Source: Methyloferula stellata AR4 (GTDB lineage Bacteria > Pseudomonadota > Alphaproteobacteria > Rhizobiales > Beijerinckiaceae). From it: DNA of 64,000 nt. The stretch lies in assembly GCF_000385335.1 (NCBI RefSeq), contig NZ_ARWA01000001.1, forward strand, positions 3,116,001-3,180,000, given 5' to 3'. The notes under the pieces are model-generated. The model was not told where the DNA came from and ran no database searches. It was given only the letters and a program-made list of their open reading frames with translations. The position numbers were made by a program, and so were the translations under genes. Position 1 is the stretch's first letter, and each line of letters opens with the position of its first letter. This document shows, piece by piece, positions 29,020-36,942 of the stretch.

Positions 29020-30282
29020 TCATTCCGGGCGGCGGAAAATAAGGCAGGCATTCGTGCCGCCGAATCCGAAGGAATTCGAAAGCGCAAAATCGACTTTGCG
29101 TTTGCGCGCCGTATGCGGAACGAGATCGATGCTCGTTTCCACCGAAGGATTGTCGAGATTCAAGGTCGGCGGCACGATCTGATCGCGCAAGGCGAGGATC
29201 GAGAAGATCGCTTCGACGGCGCCGGCCGCGCCGAGCAAATGACCGATCGCCGATTTTGTCGAAGACAGCGATAAATTGATCGGCGCGTCGCCGAGCAAAC
29301 GATGCACCGCCTGCAATTCAAGTTCGTCGCCGAGCTGCGTCGATGTTCCATGGGCGTTCACATAGTCGATATCAGACGCTGCGATCCCTGCCCGCTTGAT
29401 CGCGGCCGCCATGGCCCTGTAGGCGCCATCGCCCGTCGGATCCGGCGCGGTAATATGGTAGGCATCGCCCGACATACCGTAGCCAACGACCTCGGCATAG
29501 ATCTTGGCGCCGCGCGCCTTGGCGTGGTCATAGGATTCAAGCACCACGCAGCCGGCGCCCTCGCCCATGACGAAGCCGTCGCGGTCCTTGTCATAAGGCC
29601 GGGATGCCGCCTTCGGGCGGTCGTTGAAATTGGTCGACAAGGCACGGCAGGCACAAAAACCCGCGATGCCGATGCGGTTGATCGATGATTCGGCGCCGCC
29701 CGCGACCATGACATCGGCATCTTCAAGTGCGATAAGTCGGGCGGCGTCGCCGATCGCATGCGATCCCGTAGAACAGGCCGTGACCACCGAATGGTTCGGT
29801 CCTTTGAGGCCATGCATGATCGAGACATAGCCGCCGGTCAGATTGATGAGGCGGCCGGGAATGAAGAAAGGCGAGACCCGGCGCGGGCCTTTTTCCTTCA
29901 AGATGATCGAGGTTTCATAAATGCCGCCGAGGCCGCCGATACCGGCGCCGATCAAAACGCCGGTCTTGATCTGGTCCTCATAGCTTTTCGGGTGCCAATC
30001 CGCATCGTCAAGGGCCTGGGTCGCCGCCGCGATCGCGTAGAGGATGAAATCATCGACCTTGCGCTGCTCTTTTGGCTCCATCCATTGATCGGGATTGAAG
30101 GTCGCATCGCTGCCGTCGCCGCGCGGCACATGCATCGCAATGCGGCAGGGAAGATCCGATGTTTCGAATCCATGGATAGGGCCCGCGCCGCTTTGTCCGG
30201 CAATCAGGCGCGACCAACTGGCTTCCACCCCACTGGCCAGCGGGGAGACCATGCCGAGACCCGTGACGACCACTCTTCTCAT
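29020..30282 (-). CDS. fabF: Beta-ketoacyl-ACP synthase II
   Basis: A 420-residue condensing enzyme of type II fatty acid synthesis. Catalytic cysteine C170 in VVTACSTGSHAIG, the first histidine in YVNAHGTSTQLGD and the second in KSAIGHLLGAAGAVEA: the full Cys-His-His triad of KAS II. It elongates acyl-ACP using malonyl-ACP. It lies downstream of acpP in a fabD-fabG-acpP-fabF-mltG series, but a 383-nt spacer with hairpins separates it from acpP, suggesting its own control. Confidence 0.96.
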   Translation of the reverse strand: MRRVVVTGLGMVSPLASGVEASWSRLIAGQSGAGPIHGFETSDLPCRIAMHVPRGDGSDATFNPDQWMEPKEQRKVDDFILYAIAAATQALDDADWHPKSYEDQIKTGVLIGAGIGGLGGIYETSIILKEKGPRRVSPFFIPGRLINLTGGYVSIMHGLKGPNHSVVTACSTGSHAIGDAARLIALEDADVMVAGGAESSINRIGIAGFCACRALSTNFNDRPKAASRPYDKDRDGFVMGEGAGCVVLESYDHAKARGAKIYAEVVGYGMSGDAYHITAPDPTGDGAYRAMAAAIKRAGIAASDIDYVNAHGTSTQLGDELELQAVHRLLGDAPINLSLSSTKSAIGHLLGAAGAVEAIFSILALRDQIVPPTLNLDNPSVETSIDLVPHTARKRKVDFALSNSFGFGGTNACLIFRRPE

Positions 30283-30360
30283 TCAGGACCTTGAAATAAC
30301 CGTGTCTCATTGCCCACGATGGCAAAACGACCCGCAAGCCGCGGCGACCGGTGTCGTTGC

Positions 30361-30393
30361 CGCACCGTGAAACGGCAAGCCCTTTCACGTGCG
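30361..30393 (-). promoter_or_regulatory. Hairpin A in the fabF leader
   Basis: CGCAC (30361-30365), a single bulged base, GTGAAA (30367-30372), a 10-nt loop, then TTTCAC (30383-30388) and GTGCG (30389-30393): eleven paired bases. Reading in the fabF direction it ends about 79 nt before the start codon. No T-run follows, so it is a regulatory or stabilising structure rather than a terminator. Confidence 0.5.
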
Positions 30394-30421
30394 CCGCAGG
30401 CCATTTCACTCATGCCACGAC

Positions 30422-30442
30422 GTGAACGGCTGGCCGCTTCAC
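30422..30442 (-). promoter_or_regulatory. Hairpin B in the fabF leader
   Basis: GTGAA (30422-30426) CGGC, a 2-nt loop, GCCG, one bulged C, TTCAC (30438-30442): nine paired bases. Its sequence plan closely parallels hairpin A, 29 nt away. Confidence 0.45.
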
Positions 30443-30594
30443 TTGTGTCATGGCATTGAAAGCAGGGTAGCATTTGGACAGAACCCGGAGCAGCGGATGC
30501 CTTCCGAGGTTCCGATAGGGACGAAATTTCGAAAACCCGTCTACAGGCGTCGAACCGACTCATCCTTGGATAGCGCCGAGCCCGGTCCCGTGCC

Positions 30595-30632
30595 GCAAGC
30601 GCATCGAACATTTCATCCGATGAGACGCTTGC
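30595..30632 (-). promoter_or_regulatory. Hairpin C downstream of acpP
   Basis: GCAAGCG (30595-30601) plus CATCG pairs with CGATG (30618-30622) plus CGCTTGC (30626-30632), with a 3-nt bulge: twelve paired bases. It begins 33 nt after the acpP stop (minus strand). It may stabilise or end the acpP message; no T-run follows. Confidence 0.5.
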
Positions 30633-30665
30633 CCGCGCAAAACAGAAAAGCCCGGGTTTAGGACT

Positions 30666-30908
30666 TTACGCCGCCGTTGCTTTCTGCAGGAAGCTGATCG
30701 CATCGCCGACGGTGACGATAGTCTCCGCGGAATCATCCGGGATCTCGACACCGAATTCCTCTTCGAAAGCCATGACCAATTCGACCGTGTCCAGTGAATC
30801 GGCGCCGAGGTCTTCGATAAAATTCGCGTTGTCGACGACTTTGTCCGCATCGACACCGAGATGATCAATCACAATTTTCTTTACGCGCTCGGCGACATCA
30901 TCGCTCAT
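30666..30908 (-). CDS. acpP: Acyl carrier protein
   Basis: An 80-residue acidic four-helix carrier. The phosphopantetheine attachment serine is S38 in [20 protein letters not shown], the defining motif. It shuttles acyl chains among FabD, FabG and FabF, encoded beside it. Flanked upstream by a hairpin resembling a terminator (30984-31001) and downstream by hairpin C, so it may be transcribed on its own at high level, as is usual for ACP. Confidence 0.97.
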   Translation of the reverse strand: MSDDVAERVKKIVIDHLGVDADKVVDNANFIEDLGADSLDTVELVMAFEEEFGVEIPDDSAETIVTVGDAISFLQKATAA

Positions 30909-31235
30909 GATGGTAGGATCCCCGTCCTCACTTGAGTAGCAGATACAAGCCTATATGCTTTAGAGCATAGGTAAAACGAAAGAGTGCCTCGCACGAGGCA
31001 CAAGGTTTTGGAGAAACATTCACGTCCCTATATCGCGGAGGCGGAGGAAGTCAAAATTCCTTCTCGACGCAGCCGCCGATCCATCTCGAAGCATCAAGCG
31101 GCGAATCCGGTCGGTCTTCAAAAGGCATAAGCCCTAGAAAGATCAACGATCCAGCGGCCTACACGAATCTGGTAACATACTTCTTTCGGCTTGGCGAGAG
31201 CCGCTGTCCACAGCCTGGAACGGCCCGCAACTCCT
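30909..31235. other. fabG-acpP spacer, promoter region of acpP
   Basis: 327 nt without a gene. It contains an inverted repeat TATGCT (30954-30959) / AGCATA (30964-30969) about 46 nt upstream of acpP and a terminator-like hairpin at 30984-31001. The rest shows nothing recognisable. Confidence 0.55.
30984..31001 (-). terminator. Terminator-like hairpin between fabG and acpP
   Basis: GTGCCTCG and CGAGGCAC form a perfect 8-bp inverted repeat with a CA centre (7 bp with a 4-nt loop). Read in the direction of transcription (leftward) it is followed by TCTTTCGTTTT, a T-rich tract, so it fits an intrinsic terminator for fabD-fabG. Confidence 0.65.
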
Positions 31236-31973
31236 TCAAATCATGGCCATTCCGCCGTTGACGTGAAGGGTCTGCCCGGTCACGTAGCCAGCCTCCCCGC
31301 TGGCCAGAAAAACCGCCGCCGCGGCCACGTCCTCGCCCGCGCCAAGCCGCCCCATCGGCACGTTCGCGAGGATGGCCGCCTTTTGCTTTTCGTTCAGAAC
31401 ATCGGTCATCGGACTGTGGATGAAGCCTGGCGCGATGCAATTGACCGTTATGTTGCGTCCCGCCACTTCCGCCGCGAGACTTTTCGACATGCCGATCATG
31501 CCGGCCTTGGACGCGGCATAATTGCCCTGGCCCGGATTGCCGGTCACGCCCACGATCGAGGTGATCTGGATGATCCGGCCATATTTGCGCTTCAGCATGC
31601 CCTTCACCGCGGCGCGCGACAGACGAAAGACGGCGCTGAGATTGACGGCGAGAACCAAGTCCCATTCCTCGTCCTTCATGCGCAGGAACAGATTATCCCT
31701 CGTCAAGCCGGCATTATTGACGAGAATGTCGAGGCCGCCCATCGCCGCTTCGGCCGCCGGTACCAGCGCTTCGACCTCGGCCTTCTCGGCAAGATTGCAG
31801 GGCAATACATGTACCCTGTCAGTAAATTCAGCAGCGAGCGCTTCGAGCGCGTCCTTGCGCGTGCCTGAAAGCGCGACGGTCGCGCCTTGTTGATGCAGGC
31901 TCCGCGCGATCGCTTGGCCAAGGCCGCCGCTCGCGCCCGTCACAAGCGCTGTCTTGCCAGTCAAATCGAACAT
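31236..31973 (-). CDS. fabG: 3-oxoacyl-ACP reductase
   Basis: A 245-residue short-chain dehydrogenase that reduces 3-oxoacyl-ACP with NADPH. NADP-binding TGASGGLGQAIA at 12-23; NNAG motif (ILVNNAGLTRDN); catalytic Ser in QITSIVG and Tyr-Lys in NYAASKAGM; the C-terminal GQTLHVNGGMAMI is the standard FabG ending. It lies 36 nt downstream of fabD on the same strand. Confidence 0.96.
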   Translation of the reverse strand: MFDLTGKTALVTGASGGLGQAIARSLHQQGATVALSGTRKDALEALAAEFTDRVHVLPCNLAEKAEVEALVPAAEAAMGGLDILVNNAGLTRDNLFLRMKDEEWDLVLAVNLSAVFRLSRAAVKGMLKRKYGRIIQITSIVGVTGNPGQGNYAASKAGMIGMSKSLAAEVAGRNITVNCIAPGFIHSPMTDVLNEKQKAAILANVPMGRLGAGEDVAAAAVFLASGEAGYVTGQTLHVNGGMAMI

Positions 31974-32009
31974 GTTTTTCCTGACGATTGAAGAAGCTTC
32001 ATCCTGAAT

Positions 32010-32963
32010 TTACGTGCGCGCCTTGAAGGCGTCGATATCGGCCGGCGTTCCGATCGAAACGCCGGTCGCCGTATCGACGATTCGTTTCAGCAGGCCGGTG
32101 AGCACTTTGCCCGACCCGCATTCGACGAAAAGCGTGGCGCCTTTCGAGGCCATATAGGTCACGCTCTCGCGCCAGCGCACCGTCCCGGTGACCTGCGCCA
32201 CGAGAAGTCCGCGAATATCTTTCGCATCTTCGACCGGCGCTGCCAGAACGTTCGAAATCAGCGGCACTTTGGGCGCTTTGATCTCGACCTTTGCCAAGGC
32301 GTCGGCCATGACATCGGCGGCAGGCTGCATCAAGGCGCAATGGAACGGTGCCGAGACCGGCAGAAGCAGCGCGCGTTTCGCGCCTTTGCTCTTGGCAATC
32401 TCCATGGCTCGCTCAACCGCTGCCTTCGAACCCGACGCCACCACCTGACCGCCGCCATTGTCATTGGCGATCTGGCAGACGGCACCGCCGCCCTGCTCTT
32501 CCATCGCCTGCTTTGCGACGGCAACGCCGGTTTCATAATCGAGCCCAAGCAGCGCCGCCATCGCGCCGACACCGGGCGGCACGGCCTCTTGCATCGCGCT
32601 GCCGCGCAAGCGCAAGAGGCGCGTCGTATCGGCGAGGCTCAAGGATCCCGCGGCGGCAAGCGCCGAATATTCGCCGAGCGAATGGCCCGCGACGAAAGCC
32701 GCGTCGCGCGCAAGGTCGAGCCCGGCTTCGGCTTCGAGCACGCGGATAACCGCGAGGCTCACCGCCATCAACGCCGGCTGCGTATTGGCCGTCAGGGTGA
32801 GCTCGGCTTCCGGCCCTTCGAACATGAGCGCGGACAATTTTTGTCCGAGCGTGTCGTCGACCTCGGCGAAGACCGCACGCGCCTGCGGATAGGTCTCGGC
32901 GAGCGCCTTGCCCATGCCGACCGCCTGCGACCCCTGCCCCGGAAAGACGAATGCTTGACCCAT
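32010..32963 (-). CDS. fabD: Malonyl-CoA:ACP transacylase
   Basis: A 317-residue enzyme transferring malonyl from CoA to ACP. Starts MGQAFVFPGQGSQAVGMG; the active-site serine is S95 in GHSLGEYSAL and the catalytic His lies in SAPFHCALM. Start at ATG 32963 keeps the standard N-terminus and has GAGGAG 12 nt upstream; ATG 32975 would sit directly on that site. First gene of the fatty-acid cluster. Confidence 0.96.
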   Translation of the reverse strand: MGQAFVFPGQGSQAVGMGKALAETYPQARAVFAEVDDTLGQKLSALMFEGPEAELTLTANTQPALMAVSLAVIRVLEAEAGLDLARDAAFVAGHSLGEYSALAAAGSLSLADTTRLLRLRGSAMQEAVPPGVGAMAALLGLDYETGVAVAKQAMEEQGGGAVCQIANDNGGGQVVASGSKAAVERAMEIAKSKGAKRALLLPVSAPFHCALMQPAADVMADALAKVEIKAPKVPLISNVLAAPVEDAKDIRGLLVAQVTGTVRWRESVTYMASKGATLFVECGSGKVLTGLLKRIVDTATGVSIGTPADIDAFKART

Positions 32964-33094
32964 GCCTGCGCGCATCTCCTCAAAAACCGAGGCTGCGAGG
33001 TGGCATTTGAAGCAGGCTAAGTCAAGCCGGGTCGAATGAGCAGGAGAACGGCCCGACGGAAGCCGACCCCGGGCGATAATGCAGTCAGCAGCAA

Positions 33095-33679
33095 CTATTT
33101 AACGGCATTCGCAGCCGCCGGCGGGTTCGCCTGGCTCTCGGGCCCCCAATCCTTATCTGGCCTTGGACCATTCGGGTCGCCGGTCACCCCTACCAGTTGC
33201 CCGGGGAGAATATTGGTTGTCTGCGTCCAACTCTGCGTGGCGCATAAGACGGACATCATGCAACCCTTGACCCTCAATTGGTCCGCCGCTTCGCGCCACA
33301 GCGCAATATCGTAAAACTTGCCGTTCTCCGCATTGTAGATCCGACCATAGAAGCGCGCCTCTGAGCTTGGCTTTAGACCCATGATGAGCTGATGACCCAG
33401 AACAGGCCGAGAGCGTTTCGCCGCGTCCGGATTGTTGTGGTCCTGGAGCGCTTGTCCCTTCGCATCGACCGGATTCTTCATCCAGACAACGTAGCCGCAG
33501 ATCTGCTCCTGCTTCGCTCCGCAACGCTCGACCCGAATACGAACGCGGCCATCTTCCGTGAGCCAAGTGCCTCTCGGATCAGCTGGGCCTGCCGCATTGA
33601 CAGGTCCGATGATAGCCATCTGATAGGCGGTGAGAGCAGCACGCACGATCATTCGGGAAACCCATCTCATTTGCCTCAT
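33095..33679 (-). CDS. DUF2147 secreted protein
   Basis: A 194-residue exported protein: signal peptide to about residue 29 (PVNAAG), then a DUF2147 lipocalin-like domain with RGTWLTEDGRVRIRVERCG, ICGYVVWMKNP, DHNNPD and FYGRIYNAENGKFYDIAL, and a Pro/Asn-rich tail. Four cysteines (CG, ICG, GCMM, LCAT) may form disulfides. DUF2147 proteins are envelope proteins of unknown function. Start at 33679 is supported by AAGGA 6 nt upstream. Confidence 0.82.
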   Translation of the reverse strand: MRQMRWVSRMIVRAALTAYQMAIIGPVNAAGPADPRGTWLTEDGRVRIRVERCGAKQEQICGYVVWMKNPVDAKGQALQDHNNPDAAKRSRPVLGHQLIMGLKPSSEARFYGRIYNAENGKFYDIALWREAADQLRVKGCMMSVLCATQSWTQTTNILPGQLVGVTGDPNGPRPDKDWGPESQANPPAAANAVK

Positions 33680-33865
33680 ATCTTATCCTTTAGGTATACG
33701 ACGCATCGGCGAAGGATCAGAGAGAAATCCAAAATAAACCCGTCAAAGACGAGCCGAGCGGAAACGCTCGACTTAGCGGGTCGTCCCGCGATGAGCGGCG
33801 GCAAGCGAGCGACAAGAGCCGGATCGCGGGATCAAGCTCTTCGTCAGATCATGGCTTGGTGAATA

Positions 33866-34558
33866 TCAATAGCGATCGCCGAGAGACGCCGGCTTGAACA
33901 GGTCGAAATGATAGTTCACGCCGACGCGGACGATGTGGAATTTCTCATGCCGCTCCGGCAAGCTATCGCTTTTGAGATTCTTGTAGAGATCCGTATAAAG
34001 ATATTCGAGCTTCATTGACCAATTCGGCAGGAACGCCCATTCGACACCACCTCCCGCGGTCCAGCCAATTCGCAGCTTGTTGATCCCTGTGTCATTCACC
34101 TGGCCGGTGGCCAAACCGCCGGTTCCGTAAACGAGTACGTGCGAATCAAGAAGCGTGAAGCCTGCTCGACCGCGAGCGGTCCCAAAGAACGGCACACGCA
34201 CATCGGGAGCGTTCCAGCCGCTGTTGTGCGTCGAAACTCCCGTGACCAGGAAATCGTTTTCGACGCCGACGACGAACAGCGGCGACACTTGATAATTGTA
34301 GCCCGCCTGACCGCCAGCGACGAACCCGCTTGCCCGGCCGCTATTCGTCCCCAAGTAGCTGTTTAAACCATTGGAGGTACTGAAACCGCCACCCACATTG
34401 AGGCCGGCATAGAAGCCGGTCCAGGTAAAGAGCGGCGGCACGTAGATCGGCGCTGGCCTACGTGGCGGAAGATCCGCCGCGTGCGCGGCGCCAACGGCAA
34501 TGGCCAGGACCAGGGCGGACAGCGTCTTCTCGTTATTCATCAAATTTTTGAGGGTCAT
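33866..34558 (-). CDS. Outer-membrane beta-barrel protein, Omp25/Omp31 type
   Basis: A 230-residue paralogue of the protein at 17632-18333: signal peptide ending AHAADLPP, Pro-rich spacer (RRPAPIYVPPLFTWTGFYAG), then barrel strands GGQAGYNYQVSPLFVVGVEND, RIGWTAGGGVEWAFLPNWSM and LEYLYTDLYKN, with terminal Tyr. Start at ATG 34558 gives the normal signal peptide; the frame is open to 34675 without family features. Divergent from a TetR gene, with two similar palindromic boxes between them, so it may be a regulated porin-like protein. Confidence 0.88.
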   Translation of the reverse strand: MTLKNLMNNEKTLSALVLAIAVGAAHAADLPPRRPAPIYVPPLFTWTGFYAGLNVGGGFSTSNGLNSYLGTNSGRASGFVAGGQAGYNYQVSPLFVVGVENDFLVTGVSTHNSGWNAPDVRVPFFGTARGRAGFTLLDSHVLVYGTGGLATGQVNDTGINKLRIGWTAGGGVEWAFLPNWSMKLEYLYTDLYKNLKSDSLPERHEKFHIVRVGVNYHFDLFKPASLGDRY

Positions 34559-34622
34559 TACCCTGAACTCCCACGTCGAGGCTCCACGTAGTCCGTTAAG
34601 TCTTGCGTCATTAATCAAACTA

Positions 34623-34684
34623 CATCGTACTATTAAACCTTGTCGCACGAGGTTGCAAGCCGATATGCGAATCATCGTACGATT
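34623..34684. promoter_or_regulatory. Paired CATCGTAC(T/G)ATT boxes, candidate TetR operators
   Basis: CATCGTACTATT at 34623-34634 and CATCGTACGATT at 34673-34684, spaced 50 bp start to start. The core of the second, ATCGTACGAT, is a perfect 10-bp palindrome; the first matches it in 9 of 10 positions. They lie in the divergent spacer between the OMP gene and the TetR gene, where an autoregulating TetR protein would bind. Confidence 0.55.
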
Positions 34685-34755
34685 GAGGTGCGTCTTGGAT
34701 GGCTAAGAATCGGCCGGGAAGGCACGTCGGGGGATGGCTCGGAGAAAAAGACGAA

Positions 34756-35430
34756 ATGAATGTTACCAAGGCCAAACCGAAAAAAGCCGTGCAACGACGC
34801 AGCGGGCGGCCGACGAAAGAACAAGCCGAACAGCTCACCGAGCACATCATCGACGTAGCGACACAGCTTTTCATGGAGAACGGCTTCGAAGCCACCAGCG
34901 TCGATCTTATCGCGACGACAGCGCGGATCTCGAAACAGACCTTCTATGCCCGGTTCGTCTCAAAGGAGGTTTTGTTTGCTGCTGTGATCCGAAAAAGGAT
35001 GAATGATCTGCTCATGCCGGCTGCCCGCGAACCGAGGCAAGCGGGTCCAATTGAAGTTATCTTGGTCCAGATCGGAGTTGAGCTTTCGAAACGCGCGCTC
35101 ACGCCGACCGCTATCGCAATCGACCGGCTTATCTCGTCAGAAGCACATCAATTTCCGCAACTGGCTCTCGCTTACCAGGAGAACAGCCTCCATACGCGAG
35201 ATCTGATTGCCGACATTTTTTCTAACGCTATGCGCGAGGGCGAAGTCCGATCGACAAACGCGCGCTTCCTGGCCGAGCAGTTCCTCTACGCGGTGGTCGA
35301 CGGCCCCGTCCACGCTTTGGTCCTCAGCGGCAAGACCATTAAATCGGACAAGGATCGGCGCGAGAGGATCGTCGCAGCGGTCGAATTGTTTTTGGATGGA
35401 TGCCGCGACCAGCCGACGCGGCGCAGCTAG
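34756..35430 (+). CDS. TetR-family transcriptional regulator
   Basis: About 224 residues from ATG 34756 (an in-frame ATG at 34699 would add 19). Basic N-terminus (KPKKAVQRRSGRPTKEQAEQ), then the TetR helix-turn-helix with ATQLFMENGFEATSVDLIAT and ISKQTFYARFVSKEVLFAAV, and a helical C-terminal ligand domain with RALTPTAIAIDRLISSEAHQ, of the AcrR/TetR_C type. GGAG lies 11 nt upstream of the chosen start. It is divergent from the OMP gene and probably controls it and itself; ligand unknown. Confidence 0.88.
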   Translation: MNVTKAKPKKAVQRRSGRPTKEQAEQLTEHIIDVATQLFMENGFEATSVDLIATTARISKQTFYARFVSKEVLFAAVIRKRMNDLLMPAAREPRQAGPIEVILVQIGVELSKRALTPTAIAIDRLISSEAHQFPQLALAYQENSLHTRDLIADIFSNAMREGEVRSTNARFLAEQFLYAVVDGPVHALVLSGKTIKSDKDRRERIVAAVELFLDGCRDQPTRRS

Positions 35431-35546
35431 ATCAGCACGGTGGCCTGACGGCTGCGCTCAGGCGCATCGCGCAGACCTCCTAAAGCAAATCAAGCTCCGC
35501 GAAAAACTTGTCCGGAACTGACGAAGCGTGCAAGCCTCGCGTACTT

Positions 35547-35867
35547 TTAAACCTCCTTCAAGATCCACTCGATGAGCTGATCTTTCGGAACCGTGCCGAT
35601 CTCTTCCGAGGAGACTTTGCCGTCCTTGAACATTTTGAGCGTCGGCACCGAGACGATTTCGAAGAAGGTCGCGACGCCGGGGTTTTCATCGACGTCAAGC
35701 TTGGCGATCGTCACCTTACCCGCGAGTTCGTCCGCGACCTCTTCGAGCAAAGGCGCCATGGCCTTGCAGGGTCCGCACCATTGCGCCCAGAAATCGACGA
35801 GGACGAGCCCCGGCGCTTTGACGACATCATCCATGAAGGTCTCGTCGGTGACTTTGACTGTCGGCAT
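35547..35867 (-). CDS. trxA: Thioredoxin
   Basis: A 106-residue thioredoxin. Active site WCGPCK with C31 and C34, preceded by VDFWAQ and followed by APLLEEVADELAGKVTIAKLDVDENPGVATFFEIVSVPTLKMF, with the cis-proline in VSVPTL. Start at ATG 35867 gives the standard length. It reduces disulfides in the cytoplasm using thioredoxin reductase. Upstream is the DUF559 remnant region. Confidence 0.96.
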   Translation of the reverse strand: MPTVKVTDETFMDDVVKAPGLVLVDFWAQWCGPCKAMAPLLEEVADELAGKVTIAKLDVDENPGVATFFEIVSVPTLKMFKDGKVSSEEIGTVPKDQLIEWILKEV

Positions 35868-36037
35868 GGGAGGCTTTCTTCGCTGCGAAACAGCGCGCCC
35901 AAAGGCCTGCGCCTGGCGGCTCTGTATCACAGAGGTTCACGACGGCAAAAAGAGGCGCTTCGCGGTCAGAAATAGCGGCTGTCCATTTTTGGGCCTAATA
36001 GAACCAATCAGAAAAGAACTAAATCGACGTGCGCGCG

Positions 36038-36090
36038 CCCCTCTCCCCTTGCGGGAGAGGGTGGCCGGCGGAGCCGGTCGGGTGAGGGGT
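36038..36090. repeat. Dispersed palindromic repeat, copy 1
   Basis: CCCCTCTCCCCTTGCGGGAG begins a compound palindrome: CCCTCTCCCC/GGGAGAGGG hairpin followed by GCCGGCGGAGCCGG and GGTGAGGGG. The same unit recurs inverted at 36871-36921 and twice at 48745-48870. Such elements are frequent between genes in Rhizobiales. Confidence 0.85.
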
Positions 36091-36099
36091 GGCACTGAC

Positions 36100-36458
36100 A
36101 TGACCGATCCTATTCCACGAAACGTGATGATGCGTTTGGCACGTAAGCAACGCAAGGATTCAGTCAATGCTGAAGCCATCATCTGGCGTGCCTTGCGAGA
36201 TCGTAGATGCAACAATTTCAAGTTCCGCAGGCAGGTACCAATTGGCAGCTACATCGCCGATTTCATCTGTTTCGAGAAAAGACTTCTGATCGAAATCGAC
36301 GGCCCGTCGCAGCACAGGCGAATCAAAGCCTACGCGATGCGGCGCGGGATAATTGGCTTCAACAAAATGGCTTTCGAATCCTGCGCATCTCCAATGATCT
36401 GGTGATTGGATCGCCGGACGTTGCAATCCAGCTTATTACGAAAGCGCTGAACGAATGA
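36100..36458 (+). pseudogene. DUF559 endonuclease-like gene, frameshifted
   Basis: The first ~70 codons from ATG 36100 match the DUF559 (very-short-patch-repair-like) fold: EAIIWRALRDRRCNNFKFRR, then VPIGSYIADFICFEKRL and LIEIDGPSQH. The frame then ends at 36405 in unrelated sequence, while the correct continuation, LRDAARDNWLQQNGFRILRI and SNDLVIGSPDVAIQLI, is found in another frame ending at 36458. The switch falls near 36310-36340 and fits loss of one base. Upstream is a palindromic repeat, and DUF559 genes often sit beside such repeats. A sequencing error is the alternative. Confidence 0.8.
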
Positions 36459-36497
36459 TACGTTGCGCGCTCTTTTCAGTCCTTCGTCAGTAAAGTC

Positions 36498-36797
36498 ATG
36501 ATGTTAGCTCTTTATGTCGATTACAATGCCCGCGAACGGTTATCTGATGGCGGTCAAGCGGTTTCCATCGGTCTTGGCAAAATGAACCCGCTTGCGCTTG
36601 AGACAAAGTTGGAAATTGGGTCCAGGGTGGTGCTTTATGATGAAGAAATGTCCTGCCAAGGAGTGTTACGGCCTGGAAAGTGGATCGATGGGTGGGTAGC
36701 AGAGATCATTCCTGAGACGATCAAAGATTTAGTACCAGGCGAATTCGAGCGTCTGAGAAGTGAAACGAACCGCGCCGCACTACGCCTTTCCAAATAA
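36498..36797 (+). CDS. Hypothetical protein
   Basis: A 99-residue soluble protein (MMLALYVDYNARERLSDGGQ...). Beta-rich middle (VSIGLGKMNPLALETKLEIG, SRVVLYDEEMSCQGVLRPGK) and a helical, charged C-terminus. The codon pattern is plausible for a real gene but I recognise no family and there is no strong ribosome binding site. It lies between the DUF559 remnant and an inverted copy of the palindromic repeat, so it could have moved with them. Confidence 0.5.
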   Translation: MMLALYVDYNARERLSDGGQAVSIGLGKMNPLALETKLEIGSRVVLYDEEMSCQGVLRPGKWIDGWVAEIIPETIKDLVPGEFERLRSETNRAALRLSK

Positions 36798-36870
36798 TCT
36801 ACATCATTTCAAAAATTCTATTGACGTAAGCTGCCTTATTTTGGCGCAAGTTCGAGGACGAAGGCGGCGA

Positions 36871-36921
36871 CCCCTCACCCGGCCGGCTCCGCCGGCCACC
36901 CTCTCCCACGAGGGGAGAGGG
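36871..36921. repeat. Dispersed palindromic repeat, copy 2 (inverted)
   Basis: CCCCTCACCCGGCCGGCTCC then GCCGGCCACCCTCTCCCACG and a GGGGAGAGGG end: the reverse of the unit at 36038-36090. Together the two copies bracket the DUF559 remnant and the 99-residue ORF. Confidence 0.85.
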
Positions 36922-36942
36922 TTCGCGCCGCCTCAATTAATC

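Larger units (their letters stand above)
30283..30665. other. acpP-fabF spacer without a gene
   Basis: 383 nt between the acpP stop and the fabF start, unusually long for this conserved pair. Reading frames through it do not resemble proteins. It contains three hairpins, listed separately, two of which share the same GTGAA...CGGC...GCC...TTCAC plan. It should hold the fabF leader. Confidence 0.6.
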
